Assembly: GCF_017873415.1 (NCBI RefSeq)
Contig: NZ_JAGGKD010000006.1
Span: 124,001-188,000, forward strand
Length of the DNA stretch: 64,000 nt
Direction of reading: 5' to 3'
Origin: Methanolobus bombayensis
GTDB lineage: Archaea > Halobacteriota > Methanosarcinia > Methanosarcinales > Methanosarcinaceae
Positions 1-7,781 of the stretch are shown here, one piece after another. Each line of letters begins with the position of its first letter. Position 1 is the stretch's first letter. The notes under the pieces are model-generated. The model was not told where the DNA came from, did no database searches, and saw nothing but the letters and a program-made list of their open reading frames with translations. The position numbers and the translations under genes were made by a program.

Positions 1-63
1 TGTGGTGTAGACAAGGATTATGTGCTCCCATGTAGCATCAAGGACAGTTTCAAGGACTACCAT
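1..63 (-). CDS. Osmoprotectant ABC transporter, second permease (N-terminal fragment)
   Basis: Only the first 21 codons are inside the window; the protein begins MVVLETVLDATWEH and runs off the left edge. The ATG overlaps the last codons of the permease gene before it (ATGGTAG arrangement), so the two are translationally coupled. The position, directly after a ProW/OpuCB-type permease in the same operon, matches the second permease (OpuCD-like) of glycine betaine/choline transporters. The fragment is too short for a domain match, so the identification rests on context. Confidence 0.6.
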   Translation of the reverse strand, partial: MVVLETVLDATWEHIILVYTT

Positions 64-698
64 GTTCCGTACCTCTCATGGAGCTTTTTCTCGATCATAC
101 CTGCAAAACCATCCAGTAAAACAGCAAGCAATCCAGTCCACAGTCCGGCAACAAGAATTGCGTCCTTCTGGTAAAGCTGTATGCCGTTCTGCAATACTGT
201 TCCAAGTCCTCCGGCAGCAACAAGTCCTCCCAGAGTTACAACACCCATGCAGAACACCAGTGCAATTCTGATCCCTCCTGCAATGAGTGGAAGTGACATT
301 GGAATCCTGACTTTCATCAATGCTTCTCTGGGAGAAAGTCCGATTGCCTGTGCAACATATGTGTATTGCTCATCAACACTTTTCAGTCCAGTGTATGTGT
401 TTCTTGCAATCGGAAGTATGGAATATAGCACACAGGCCGCAATCGTTGGTCCTGCTCCGAGTTTAAGTATCGGCAGAAGAAGCACGATTAGTGCAAGGTC
501 CGGAATTGTTTCAACAATGTTCAGGAAATTGAGTACAGGATTTGCTGTTTTTGGTTTCATATAGATGAAAACACCAACAGAAACACCGATTATTATCGAC
601 AGGATCAGGGCTATACTGAACATATGCAGATGTTCAATGGTGCGCATTGTAATAAGATGCCTGTCCCATACATCTGCTATAACCTGTATTGACAACAT
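57..698 (-). CDS. Glycine betaine/osmoprotectant ABC transporter permease (ProW/OpuCB-like)
   Basis: This 213-residue protein has about five hydrophobic segments, and the EAA-loop region around residues 120-140 (AIGLSPREALMKVRIPMSLP) is typical of the inner-membrane permease that contacts the ATPase. Length and composition fit the OpuCB/OpuCD/ProW family, which imports glycine betaine, choline or related compatible solutes. A GGAG Shine-Dalgarno lies 8 nt before the ATG. It follows the ATPase gene by about 25 nt and overlaps the start of a second permease. In methanogens such systems (Ota/Otb) respond to salt stress; the exact substrate cannot be read from sequence. Confidence 0.9.
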   Translation of the reverse strand: MLSIQVIADVWDRHLITMRTIEHLHMFSIALILSIIIGVSVGVFIYMKPKTANPVLNFLNIVETIPDLALIVLLLPILKLGAGPTIAACVLYSILPIARNTYTGLKSVDEQYTYVAQAIGLSPREALMKVRIPMSLPLIAGGIRIALVFCMGVVTLGGLVAAGGLGTVLQNGIQLYQKDAILVAGLWTGLLAVLLDGFAGMIEKKLHERYGTW

Positions 699-722
699 AG
701 CCTGTTCTCCAATCCTATTTCA

Positions 723-1850
723 TCAGATCAATTTCAGTAAAACCTCATCGGATACCAGAATACCAACCGGATGTTTTGAATTCATGACAATTGCAAGATA
801 TTCTCCGCTGTTTTTCATCTCTGATAATGCAAATGCAACCGAATCCATTGGTTGGAAGGTCTTGATGGGTTTTGCAAGTTCACTCAGTTTTTCTCCCCTG
901 TCCCTGCACTTCATCAGGTCAACAATTTCCACCTGTCCGAGGAGTTCATCTCCTTCGAAAACAAAAGCAGTTTCAAGGTCTCTGTCTGTCATTTCATCAA
1001 CAGCATCACATGCTTCCATTTTTGCTTCAAGTACATACTTATCCTCAAATGGCGACATCAAATCCTTGACCTTAAGAGTATCCATGTGCTTGAATTTACG
1101 CTGGTTATCAACGATATCAGCAACAAGTTCGTTTGCAGGATTGAATATGAGTTCTTCAGGAGGACCTACCTGCACGAGTTCTCCCTGATCCATTATTGCT
1201 ATCCTGTCACCGAGTACCAGTGCTTCCTCAATGTCATGTGTCACGAAAACGATTGTACGATTGATCTCATTTTTTATTTTCAAAAACTCTTTCTGGAGCT
1301 GTTTTCGTAATATAGGATCCAGTGCACCAAATGGCTCGTCCATCAAAAAAAGAGGTGGATCCATAGCCATGGCCCTTGCAAGCCCGACTCTCTGCTGCTG
1401 TCCACCACTAAGCTGTTTTGGATAGCGGTTCATGAACATTTCAGGAGGTAGGGATACAAAGTCAAGCAGTGTTTTTACTCTCTCTTCAATATCTTTCTTG
1501 TTTTGTTTTTCAATTTTAGGAACAAGCCCTATGTTCTCTCTGATTGTCATATGCGGAAACAGGCCGATATTCTGTATAACATAGCCAATATTGCGGCGAA
1601 GACGTACGGGGTCGGCATCTTTTGTATCAATTCCGTTGATAGTGACCGAACCTTCATCCTGTTCGATCATACGGTTTATCATGCGCAGAGTTGTTGTCTT
1701 CCCTGAACCACTGGGTCCGATAAGAATGAGGAGTTCTCCTCCGATTATTTCCAGATCAAGCTCTTTTACCGCAAATCCTTCTCCATACTTCTTGGTAATT
1801 CCTTTGAACTGGATAGACTCAATCCTGTCAAACAGCCTTTCTGTTTGCAT
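723..1850 (-). CDS. Glycine betaine/osmoprotectant ABC transporter ATPase with CBS domains
   Basis: 375 residues. The N-terminal ABC ATPase carries Walker A (GPSGSGKTT, from residue 45), the signature LSGGQQQR (from residue 147) and Walker B LFLMDE (167-172) followed by the ALD D-loop. The region after about residue 255 is a CBS pair, as in OpuAA/OpuCA/ProV, where CBS modules sense ionic strength or cyclic nucleotides. It lies between the substrate-binding lipoprotein and the permease genes on the same strand, so it energises this importer. Gating by the CBS pair is known for relatives and is inferred here. Confidence 0.93.
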   Translation of the reverse strand: MQTERLFDRIESIQFKGITKKYGEGFAVKELDLEIIGGELLILIGPSGSGKTTTLRMINRMIEQDEGSVTINGIDTKDADPVRLRRNIGYVIQNIGLFPHMTIRENIGLVPKIEKQNKKDIEERVKTLLDFVSLPPEMFMNRYPKQLSGGQQQRVGLARAMAMDPPLFLMDEPFGALDPILRKQLQKEFLKIKNEINRTIVFVTHDIEEALVLGDRIAIMDQGELVQVGPPEELIFNPANELVADIVDNQRKFKHMDTLKVKDLMSPFEDKYVLEAKMEACDAVDEMTDRDLETAFVFEGDELLGQVEIVDLMKCRDRGEKLSELAKPIKTFQPMDSVAFALSEMKNSGEYLAIVMNSKHPVGILVSDEVLLKLI

Positions 1851-1894
1851 GTCAATACCCGGAGATTAGATTTTATTTCAAAAAAGTGAGGGAT

Positions 1895-2845
1895 TTATTC
1901 TCCCTCAATGATTCCTTCGTCAACAAGGAATTGATATGCAATGTCCCTTGGTTCCTTTTGTTCAATGTCGAACTGGTAGTTCAACTGCCTCATGGTGCCG
2001 GTATCAATTGCGCCGTCAAGCTTCTCCATTGCAGCAATTGCATCAGGATTTTCTTCTGCAAATTCCTCTGTAACTATAAGGATTGCATCATAAGGTGGCA
2101 GTGCATTCTTATCATCTTCAAGGACCCTGAGTTCAAATACCTCATTTCTGGTATCTGTTGTGTATGCTGAAATCGCATTTACCTCATCATTCTTGATGGC
2201 TTCGTACATTACAGTGGCAACTGCCTGCTTATAATCCATGAATTCAAAGCCATATACCTCAGTTATACGTGGCAATCCGTCCTCACGTGTAGCGAACTCA
2301 GGATCAGTACCGATTGTCATTTCTCCGGCGTAGGGTTCAAGGTCGCTTATTTTTGTAACATTGTTTTCAGCAGCCCATTCTTCCTGTACTGCAATGGCAT
2401 ACGCATCCTCAAAACCAAGGTTGCTTACTATCATTACTTCGTCCTGTTCCATGAGACCTTCTTCGGTCATGTTGTAAACAACCTGTCTGTCCCAGTTATC
2501 GAGTTGCTCAAGACTGAGTATCTGGCTGTAAGCAGTACCGGTATATTCGGCATATGTGTGTATCTGACCTGCTTTAAGAGCTTCATAATTGACAAAAGTG
2601 CCACCAAGTCCCTGTTTAACATCAGTTTCATATCCTGCATCTTCAAGTACAAGAGCTGTCATATGGGCAAGAATATAGGATTCCTGGAAAAGTTTTGAGC
2701 CTATCACAACGGTCTCTTTATTCACCTGTGCATCAGCTGAATCTTCTATTGCAGTGTCTTCCTGCATTTCATTTGTCTCTTCAGTACATCCGGCTGCAAA
2801 AAGAGCCATAATTACAATTAAAACTATCAAAATAGTCTTTTTCAT
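1895..2845 (-). CDS. Glycine betaine/osmoprotectant ABC transporter substrate-binding lipoprotein
   Basis: 316 residues, first gene of the transporter operon. The N-terminus is a lipoprotein signal peptide with lipobox LFAAGC and modified Cys20, followed by an acidic E/D/T linker to about residue 40. The rest resembles the OpuAC/OsmF solute-binding family (VVIGSKLFQESYILAHM opening strand, GGTFVNYEALKAGQIHTYAEYTGT segment). It would capture the compatible solute outside the membrane and deliver it to the permeases. The gene order binding protein, ATPase, permease, permease differs from Bacillus opuC. A TATA box lies upstream at about 2924-2932. Confidence 0.92.
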   Translation of the reverse strand: MKKTILIVLIVIMALFAAGCTEETNEMQEDTAIEDSADAQVNKETVVIGSKLFQESYILAHMTALVLEDAGYETDVKQGLGGTFVNYEALKAGQIHTYAEYTGTAYSQILSLEQLDNWDRQVVYNMTEEGLMEQDEVMIVSNLGFEDAYAIAVQEEWAAENNVTKISDLEPYAGEMTIGTDPEFATREDGLPRITEVYGFEFMDYKQAVATVMYEAIKNDEVNAISAYTTDTRNEVFELRVLEDDKNALPPYDAILIVTEEFAEENPDAIAAMEKLDGAIDTGTMRQLNYQFDIEQKEPRDIAYQFLVDEGIIEGE

Positions 2846-2923
2846 TGTTTAACACCCCGAAAATCGCTTTTATTCAACTGTAATTCAATAACGACTTCCC
2901 TATAAGATAGATAAAGTGGACTT

Positions 2924-2932
2924 TTTATAAAT
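2924..2932 (-). promoter_or_regulatory. Candidate TATA box of the osmoprotectant transporter operon
   Basis: ATTTATAAA on the minus strand lies about 80 nt before the binding-protein ATG, in the 129-nt gap after the ThDP-enzyme gene, and would place the transcript start near 2900. It is assigned by motif and position only. Confidence 0.4.
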
Positions 2933-2974
2933 GTATCTGATTTTCAGGGAGTTAAATTCGGGATTATGAATCTA

Positions 2975-4612
2975 TTATATCTCACAGTAATTATCCTTCA
3001 GTTTCTCTGTAAGTTTGATGTTCTCGGAATAATCTACCGGTACATCCAGCAACCAGACTCCTCCAGCTTCCAGGGCTTCAGTAAGTTTTGGCTTTAAATC
3101 TTCGGTGCTCTCAATTTTAACACCCTTTGCTCCGAAGCTCTGTGCAAGCATAACGAAGTCCGGGTTTGTAAAATCAATTCCCATGGTTTCATTGAAAGCT
3201 TTCCTTTCATGCCATTCAATGAGACCGTATTTAGAGTCGTTGAAAATGATAACAACAAAATTGCATCCAAATCTCACAGCAGTTTCAAGGTCCTGTAAAT
3301 TCATGAGGAAACCACCGTCTCCTACAATTGCAACAACTTTCTTCTCAGGTTTTATCATGCTGGCTGCAATGGCACCAGGAAGTGCAAAACCCATGGTTGC
3401 AAGTCCGTTGGAAATAAAAATGGTATTTGGTTCGTATGCAGGGAACAGGCGACCGATCCATAATTTATGGGCACCGACATCGCTGATGAGTATGTCATCC
3501 CTGTCAATACATTCTCTTACATCGGACAGTATTCTCTGAGGCTTTACCGGGTATGCCAAATCTTCTGCATAATCCTCAATTTCAGCTTTCATCCTTGAGC
3601 GGACCTTTGTAAACTTGTCAGGCATTTCCCTGGTAAATTCACATTGCTGTCTGAGATTAAAAAGTGCCTGTTTGATGCTTCCAATGAGCATTATATCCGG
3701 CATGTAATTTTCATCGATTTCCGGATGGTCTGTATGTATGTGGATTATCTTCTTGGCTTTATCAGGATTCCAGAATTTAGGGCTGTATTCTACATAGTCG
3801 TATCCCACACAGATGATAAGATCTGCCATCTCAAAACCACACATAATGTGGTCATGGTCCTTTATTCCCATTGAACCAAGATAGTGCTCGTCATCTGCAG
3901 CTACTGCACCTTTTCCCATGAAAGTTGTAACAACCGGAAGACCAGTGAACTGAACGAGTTTTCTGAGTTCAGTGGCTGCTTCCTCTCTGAAAACACCATT
4001 TCCTGCAAGAATTACTGGCATAGAACTCTTTTTTATCATTTCAGCAGATCTTTTAAGCTCACTTTCATCATGAACACTGGTATGCGGATAAACCTTTTTT
4101 GAAATAGGTTCCTTTGATGTCTCTTCACCTGCAACGTCTTCCGGGAGTTCTATGTGTGTTGCTCCTGGCCGATCAGTTGCGATATCAAAAGCCTTGTGTA
4201 CAATTTCCGGGATGAAATCTGCTCGTGTGACCTTTGAGTTCCATGTTGTGAACTGCTTAAAAGCTGTGACAATATCAATATACTGGTGTGATTCTTTATG
4301 TGTTTTCTCAAGGGCTGATTGTCCGGTAATCGCTACAAGAGGTGCTTTGTCCAGATGTGCATCTGCAATGCCAGTAATGAGATTTGTAGCTCCCGGACCC
4401 AGTGTTGCCAGACAGACACCTGGTTTGTGTGTGAGCCTGCCGTATACATCTGCCATAAAAGCGGCACTTTGCTCATGCCTTGTTGGAATGAATTTTATCT
4501 TTGATTTTCTGAGAGATTCTGTGAGATCTATTGTTTCCTCTCCCGGAACTCCGAATATGTATTCTACTCCCTCATTTTCGAGACATTTCACAAAAAGGTC
4601 ACTGGCTTTCAT
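2975..4612 (-). CDS. Thiamine diphosphate-dependent enzyme, acetolactate synthase large-subunit-like
   Basis: 545 residues with the three-domain ThDP-enzyme layout. The N-terminal pyrimidine-binding domain has RHEQSAAFMADVYGR, with Glu47 the expected catalytic glutamate. The central domain covers about 190-330. The C-terminal pyrophosphate domain carries GDGGF at 431-435 with the matching ND at 458-459. It most resembles the acetolactate synthase/pyruvate oxidase family (AlsS-like). No regulatory small subunit is adjacent, which argues against a classical biosynthetic IlvB. It lies 2 nt downstream of an aldehyde dehydrogenase gene, so the pair may process a 2-oxo acid and an aldehyde. The true substrate is not determined. 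Confidence 0.8.
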   Translation of the reverse strand: MKASDLFVKCLENEGVEYIFGVPGEETIDLTESLRKSKIKFIPTRHEQSAAFMADVYGRLTHKPGVCLATLGPGATNLITGIADAHLDKAPLVAITGQSALEKTHKESHQYIDIVTAFKQFTTWNSKVTRADFIPEIVHKAFDIATDRPGATHIELPEDVAGEETSKEPISKKVYPHTSVHDESELKRSAEMIKKSSMPVILAGNGVFREEAATELRKLVQFTGLPVVTTFMGKGAVAADDEHYLGSMGIKDHDHIMCGFEMADLIICVGYDYVEYSPKFWNPDKAKKIIHIHTDHPEIDENYMPDIMLIGSIKQALFNLRQQCEFTREMPDKFTKVRSRMKAEIEDYAEDLAYPVKPQRILSDVRECIDRDDILISDVGAHKLWIGRLFPAYEPNTIFISNGLATMGFALPGAIAASMIKPEKKVVAIVGDGGFLMNLQDLETAVRFGCNFVVIIFNDSKYGLIEWHERKAFNETMGIDFTNPDFVMLAQSFGAKGVKIESTEDLKPKLTEALEAGGVWLLDVPVDYSENIKLTEKLKDNYCEI

Positions 4613-4614
4613 TC

Positions 4615-5982
4615 TTAATACACCTTCATGGATTTTACAGTCATGAATTCAAGCATTCCTATGCGGTACAGCTCTCTTCCGATACCGCTTTTTTTCATAC
4701 CCCCAAACGGTAATCGCGGATCTGATGCCACAAGGTTGTTAATTGCAATGTTCCCGGCTTCGATATGCCGTGTCATTCTCATTGCCCTCTCGGTCTCTTT
4801 GCTCCAGATGCTGGCTCCAAGTCCGAACTCAGTGCTGTTTGCTAATTTAATAGCTTCTTCATCATTATTGAAAGTTATTATCGGGGCCACAGGTCCGAAT
4901 GTTTCCTCTCTGACAACAGGTGCCTCTTTGTTAATGTCGCTGAGCACAACTGGTTGATAGAAGAATCCGTCTCCTTCCGGGGAACCTCCTTCCAGCAGGA
5001 CTTTAGCTCCCATCTCCAGTGTCCTTGCCATTTGTTTTTCAATTATATCTCTCTGTGCTTCACTGGAGAGTGGTCCCATATCGGTATTTTGGTCCATGGG
5101 GTCCCCAATATTGAGTTCAGCAACTTTATCTATGAATCTGTCAGTAAAGGCTTCTGCAATCTTTTCATCAACTAGTAAACGTTTGGCTGCAATACAGCTT
5201 TGTCCGCAATTCTGGAAGCGAGCTGAAACTGCTGCTTCAGCCACCTTTTCTATGTCGGCATCTTCCAGGACTATCAAAGGATCGCTTCCCCCAAGTTCAA
5301 GAACAACTTTTTTTATACTCCTTCCTGCAGCTTCTGCCACCTTTTCTCCGGCAGGCTGGCTCCCTGTGAAAGTAACAGCATTGATCTCGTCCTTTGATAT
5401 CAATGAAGAAGCTGTGGGACCATCCACAAGGAGTGTCTGATAGACACCTTCCGGCATTCCGGCTTCAGCAAAGATCTTCTCTATCTCCAGAGCACACATA
5501 GGAACGTTACTGGCATGTTTCAAAAGGACTGTATTTCCACCTGCAAGTGCAGGTATTCCAAATCTCAGTGCCTGCCAGAACGGGAAGTTCCAGGGCATTA
5601 TACTAAGTACTGTTCCCATCGGTTCATATACAAAGCCGGATGTCTCAGCATCAGTTTCTACAAATTCTGGTTCGAGAAAACTTTCAGCGTTCCTGGAGAA
5701 GTAATCACATGTCCACGCACATTTTTCGATCTCTGACATTGATTCCCTTATAGGTTTGCCCATTTCTTTTGTGATGAGCTCTGCAAGCTCTTCTTTTCTG
5801 TTTCTCAGAACCTCACCCACACATTCTATGGAAAAAGTTCTTTCACACAGAGGCTCGTTTTTCCATTGAGCAAATGCTTTTCGGGAATTTCCTATTTTCT
5901 CATCCACAACTTGCTGAGAATAGAGGTTAAATTCCCCGTTCAATTCTCCGGTTGCGGGATTTACAGACTTAATTTTCCCCAA
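4615..5982 (-). CDS. NAD(P)-dependent aldehyde dehydrogenase (succinate-semialdehyde type)
   Basis: 455 residues, the usual length of the family. The catalytic cysteine is Cys263 (NCGQSCIAAKR) and the general-base glutamate Glu229 (LELGGSDP); the substrate-channel motif PWNFPFWQ is at 130-137. The sequence is closest to short succinate-semialdehyde dehydrogenase (GabD/Sad)-like enzymes, which oxidise an aldehyde to the acid. It is the first gene of a two-gene operon with the ThDP-dependent enzyme. A very similar paralogue lies at 7782-9149 with catalytic residues at identical positions. Physiological substrate unknown. Confidence 0.9.
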   Translation of the reverse strand: MGKIKSVNPATGELNGEFNLYSQQVVDEKIGNSRKAFAQWKNEPLCERTFSIECVGEVLRNRKEELAELITKEMGKPIRESMSEIEKCAWTCDYFSRNAESFLEPEFVETDAETSGFVYEPMGTVLSIMPWNFPFWQALRFGIPALAGGNTVLLKHASNVPMCALEIEKIFAEAGMPEGVYQTLLVDGPTASSLISKDEINAVTFTGSQPAGEKVAEAAGRSIKKVVLELGGSDPLIVLEDADIEKVAEAAVSARFQNCGQSCIAAKRLLVDEKIAEAFTDRFIDKVAELNIGDPMDQNTDMGPLSSEAQRDIIEKQMARTLEMGAKVLLEGGSPEGDGFFYQPVVLSDINKEAPVVREETFGPVAPIITFNNDEEAIKLANSTEFGLGASIWSKETERAMRMTRHIEAGNIAINNLVASDPRLPFGGMKKSGIGRELYRIGMLEFMTVKSMKVY

Positions 5983-6304
5983 TTGGAATTCCTCTCACTT
6001 ATTTTTGGAATAAGGACCATTAAAATCCAGATTCCCTCTTTTATATAATAGTTGGCATGATATATAATTGCTTAGAAAGGTACTTTTTGAATATGAGTTT
6101 AAAATTGAATTTTTACGGGAATTGTTTTGAAAATTGGTATTCTCAGTATGAAATGATAAGGACTATGACACCTGATAAATCAACTCCCTCATTTGTCTGA
6201 AATTACAGATTTGTAGAAGGTATTTAAAATCAGGATACGTACTGATTATAGAATAGAAATTGATTTTTTATCAAAAAGTTCTTTGACATTATGGGGAGTA
6301 AATC
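5983..6304. promoter_or_regulatory. Divergent promoter region between aldehyde dehydrogenase and VOC genes
   Basis: This 322-nt AT-rich spacer separates divergent genes. A minus-strand TATA-like TTATATAAAAG near 6041-6051 sits about 60 nt before the dehydrogenase ATG, and a plus-strand TATTTAAAAT near 6221 sits about 80 nt before the VOC gene. No coding sequence, RNA gene or clear operator was found. Confidence 0.4.
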
Positions 6305-6730
6305 ATGAAATTAAACAAATTGACACCAAATTTTGCGGTACAGGATATAAGAAAGACAGTTTCGTATTATCAGGACATTCTGGGATTTAATGTTTTAATG
6401 GCTGTTCCAGAAGACAAAAGCGGAATTGATAACGAACTTAACGGAGACAAGACTTATATCTATGTGATGATGGGCAGAGATGGAATTGATTTCCAGTTCC
6501 AGCGTTTAGATAGTATTGGAGAAGACATTCCACCCCTTAAGGATGTAGAGTATGGTGCATCTGTATCGTTTTATATGGGAGTTGAGGGTATTGAAGAATT
6601 CTATCAAAATATAAGATCGAAAGTCGATGTTGTAGTTGATTTGAAAACAACATGGTACGGGATGAAGGAGTTCTATATAAGGGACTGTAATGGCTACATT
6701 TTAGCATTTGCAGAGAACAGCAATGAGTAA
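6305..6730 (+). CDS. VOC-family (glyoxalase/bleomycin-resistance-like) protein
   Basis: 141 residues. The opening strand and helix (NFAVQDIRKTVSYYQDILGF) and the closing strand (FYIRDCNGYILAFAE) are the two beta-alpha-beta-beta-beta modules of the vicinal oxygen chelate fold. The glutamate in the last strand fits a metal ligand. Members range from glyoxalases to antibiotic-binding proteins, so the substrate cannot be assigned. A GGGG purine stretch lies about 8 nt before the ATG. It is monocistronic and sits among aldehyde dehydrogenase genes, which would suit a role in aldehyde metabolism, but that is inference only. Confidence 0.82.
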   Translation: MKLNKLTPNFAVQDIRKTVSYYQDILGFNVLMAVPEDKSGIDNELNGDKTYIYVMMGRDGIDFQFQRLDSIGEDIPPLKDVEYGASVSFYMGVEGIEEFYQNIRSKVDVVVDLKTTWYGMKEFYIRDCNGYILAFAENSNE

Positions 6731-6848
6731 GTAAATTTCTCTCTGAACCAAAATTTAGTTTATCAGGAATCTAATGTCGTCTATAGATATTATTGAGACA
6801 AGGACTTTAAAAGATTAACACAATCGTATAATTGTGAGTAAATCTTCG

Positions 6849-6878
6849 TTTCTTTCATTTTCTTTTTTTGTTTTTTAA
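6849..6878 (+). terminator. T-rich archaeal-type terminator
   Basis: A pyrimidine tract with several T runs (including TTTTTTT and TTTTTT) lies about 120 nt after the VOC gene. Oligo-T tracts end transcripts in archaea; no stable hairpin precedes it. Confidence 0.4.
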
Positions 6879-6975
6879 TTACTGAAAGGGATATAGTCGT
6901 TTAGAAAGATATATCAAACTCTGTACAAAAATATTCTAAATATGTGTTTTTCCAGTTTAAGCGGAGATGCAAAAA

Positions 6976-7752
6976 ATGAGCGATATTAAAATTATAGACC
7001 TGACACCGGATAACATTTCTGAATATGGTGTGTGCGGTTACAAAGATATAAAGAAGCATCTTGAACTCAGAAAAAAGATAAACTGGTTCAGTGGATATCA
7101 TCCAAAAGGTCTGAGAATAAAAGCTCTGCTCTCCGAAAAAGGACTGTATCAGGGAATGCTTGAGTATATTCCCGGCGAATATGCACACAGGCCGGTTGAT
7201 GCTGATGGGTACATGTTTATCCAATGTATTTTTGTGGGATTCAGAAATGAGTTTAAAGGAAAGGGCTATGCATCCTCTCTCATTGATGGATGCATCGAAG
7301 AAGCCAAAAACAAGGGTATGAATGGAGTTTCTGTTGTTACCAGAAGAGGTTCATTCATGGCTAAAAAGGATATTTTTATCAAAAAAGGGTTTGTTGAGGT
7401 TGACAAAGCCAAGCCTGATTTTGAATTGCTGGTTCTAAAATTCAACGAGGATGCACCTAATCCTAAATTTAAGAATATGGAGCAACAACTGGAGAATTAC
7501 AAAGAAGGACTTTTTGTTTTGCGTTCAGCTCAGTGTCCTTATACTGAAAAGAATGTGAACGCCATCATTGAGTCTGCAAAAAAGGAATTCGGTATTGATG
7601 CTACTTTAATTGATCTTGAAGGCCATGAAGCTGTTCAGAATTCTCCATGTGCTTTCGGAACTTTTAGCATCATTTATAATGGAGAGATCATCAGTTATCA
7701 TCCTATCAGTAACAAGCGATTCATGAATATTATGAACAAAAAGAAAAAATAA
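6976..7752 (+). CDS. GNAT-family acetyltransferase with C-terminal YoaP-like domain
   Basis: About 258 residues from the chosen start. The N-terminal half is a GNAT fold: FVGFRNEFKGKGYASSLID holds the acetyl-CoA pyrophosphate loop (RxxxxKGxGxA type). The C-terminal half, from about residue 155, matches the YoaP-like extension and looks thioredoxin-like: SAQCPYTEKNV near the start has one cysteine in a CPYT context, and AFGTFSIIYNGEIISY fits a cis-Pro strand. ATG 6976 was preferred to ATG 6967 because GGAG at 6963-6966 gives a 9-nt spacing only for the former. Substrate unknown. It converges on the second aldehyde dehydrogenase gene. Confidence 0.85.
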   Translation: MSDIKIIDLTPDNISEYGVCGYKDIKKHLELRKKINWFSGYHPKGLRIKALLSEKGLYQGMLEYIPGEYAHRPVDADGYMFIQCIFVGFRNEFKGKGYASSLIDGCIEEAKNKGMNGVSVVTRRGSFMAKKDIFIKKGFVEVDKAKPDFELLVLKFNEDAPNPKFKNMEQQLENYKEGLFVLRSAQCPYTEKNVNAIIESAKKEFGIDATLIDLEGHEAVQNSPCAFGTFSIIYNGEIISYHPISNKRFMNIMNKKKK

Positions 7753-7781
7753 GACTAAAAGTCTCTTTGAATCAACTTCAT

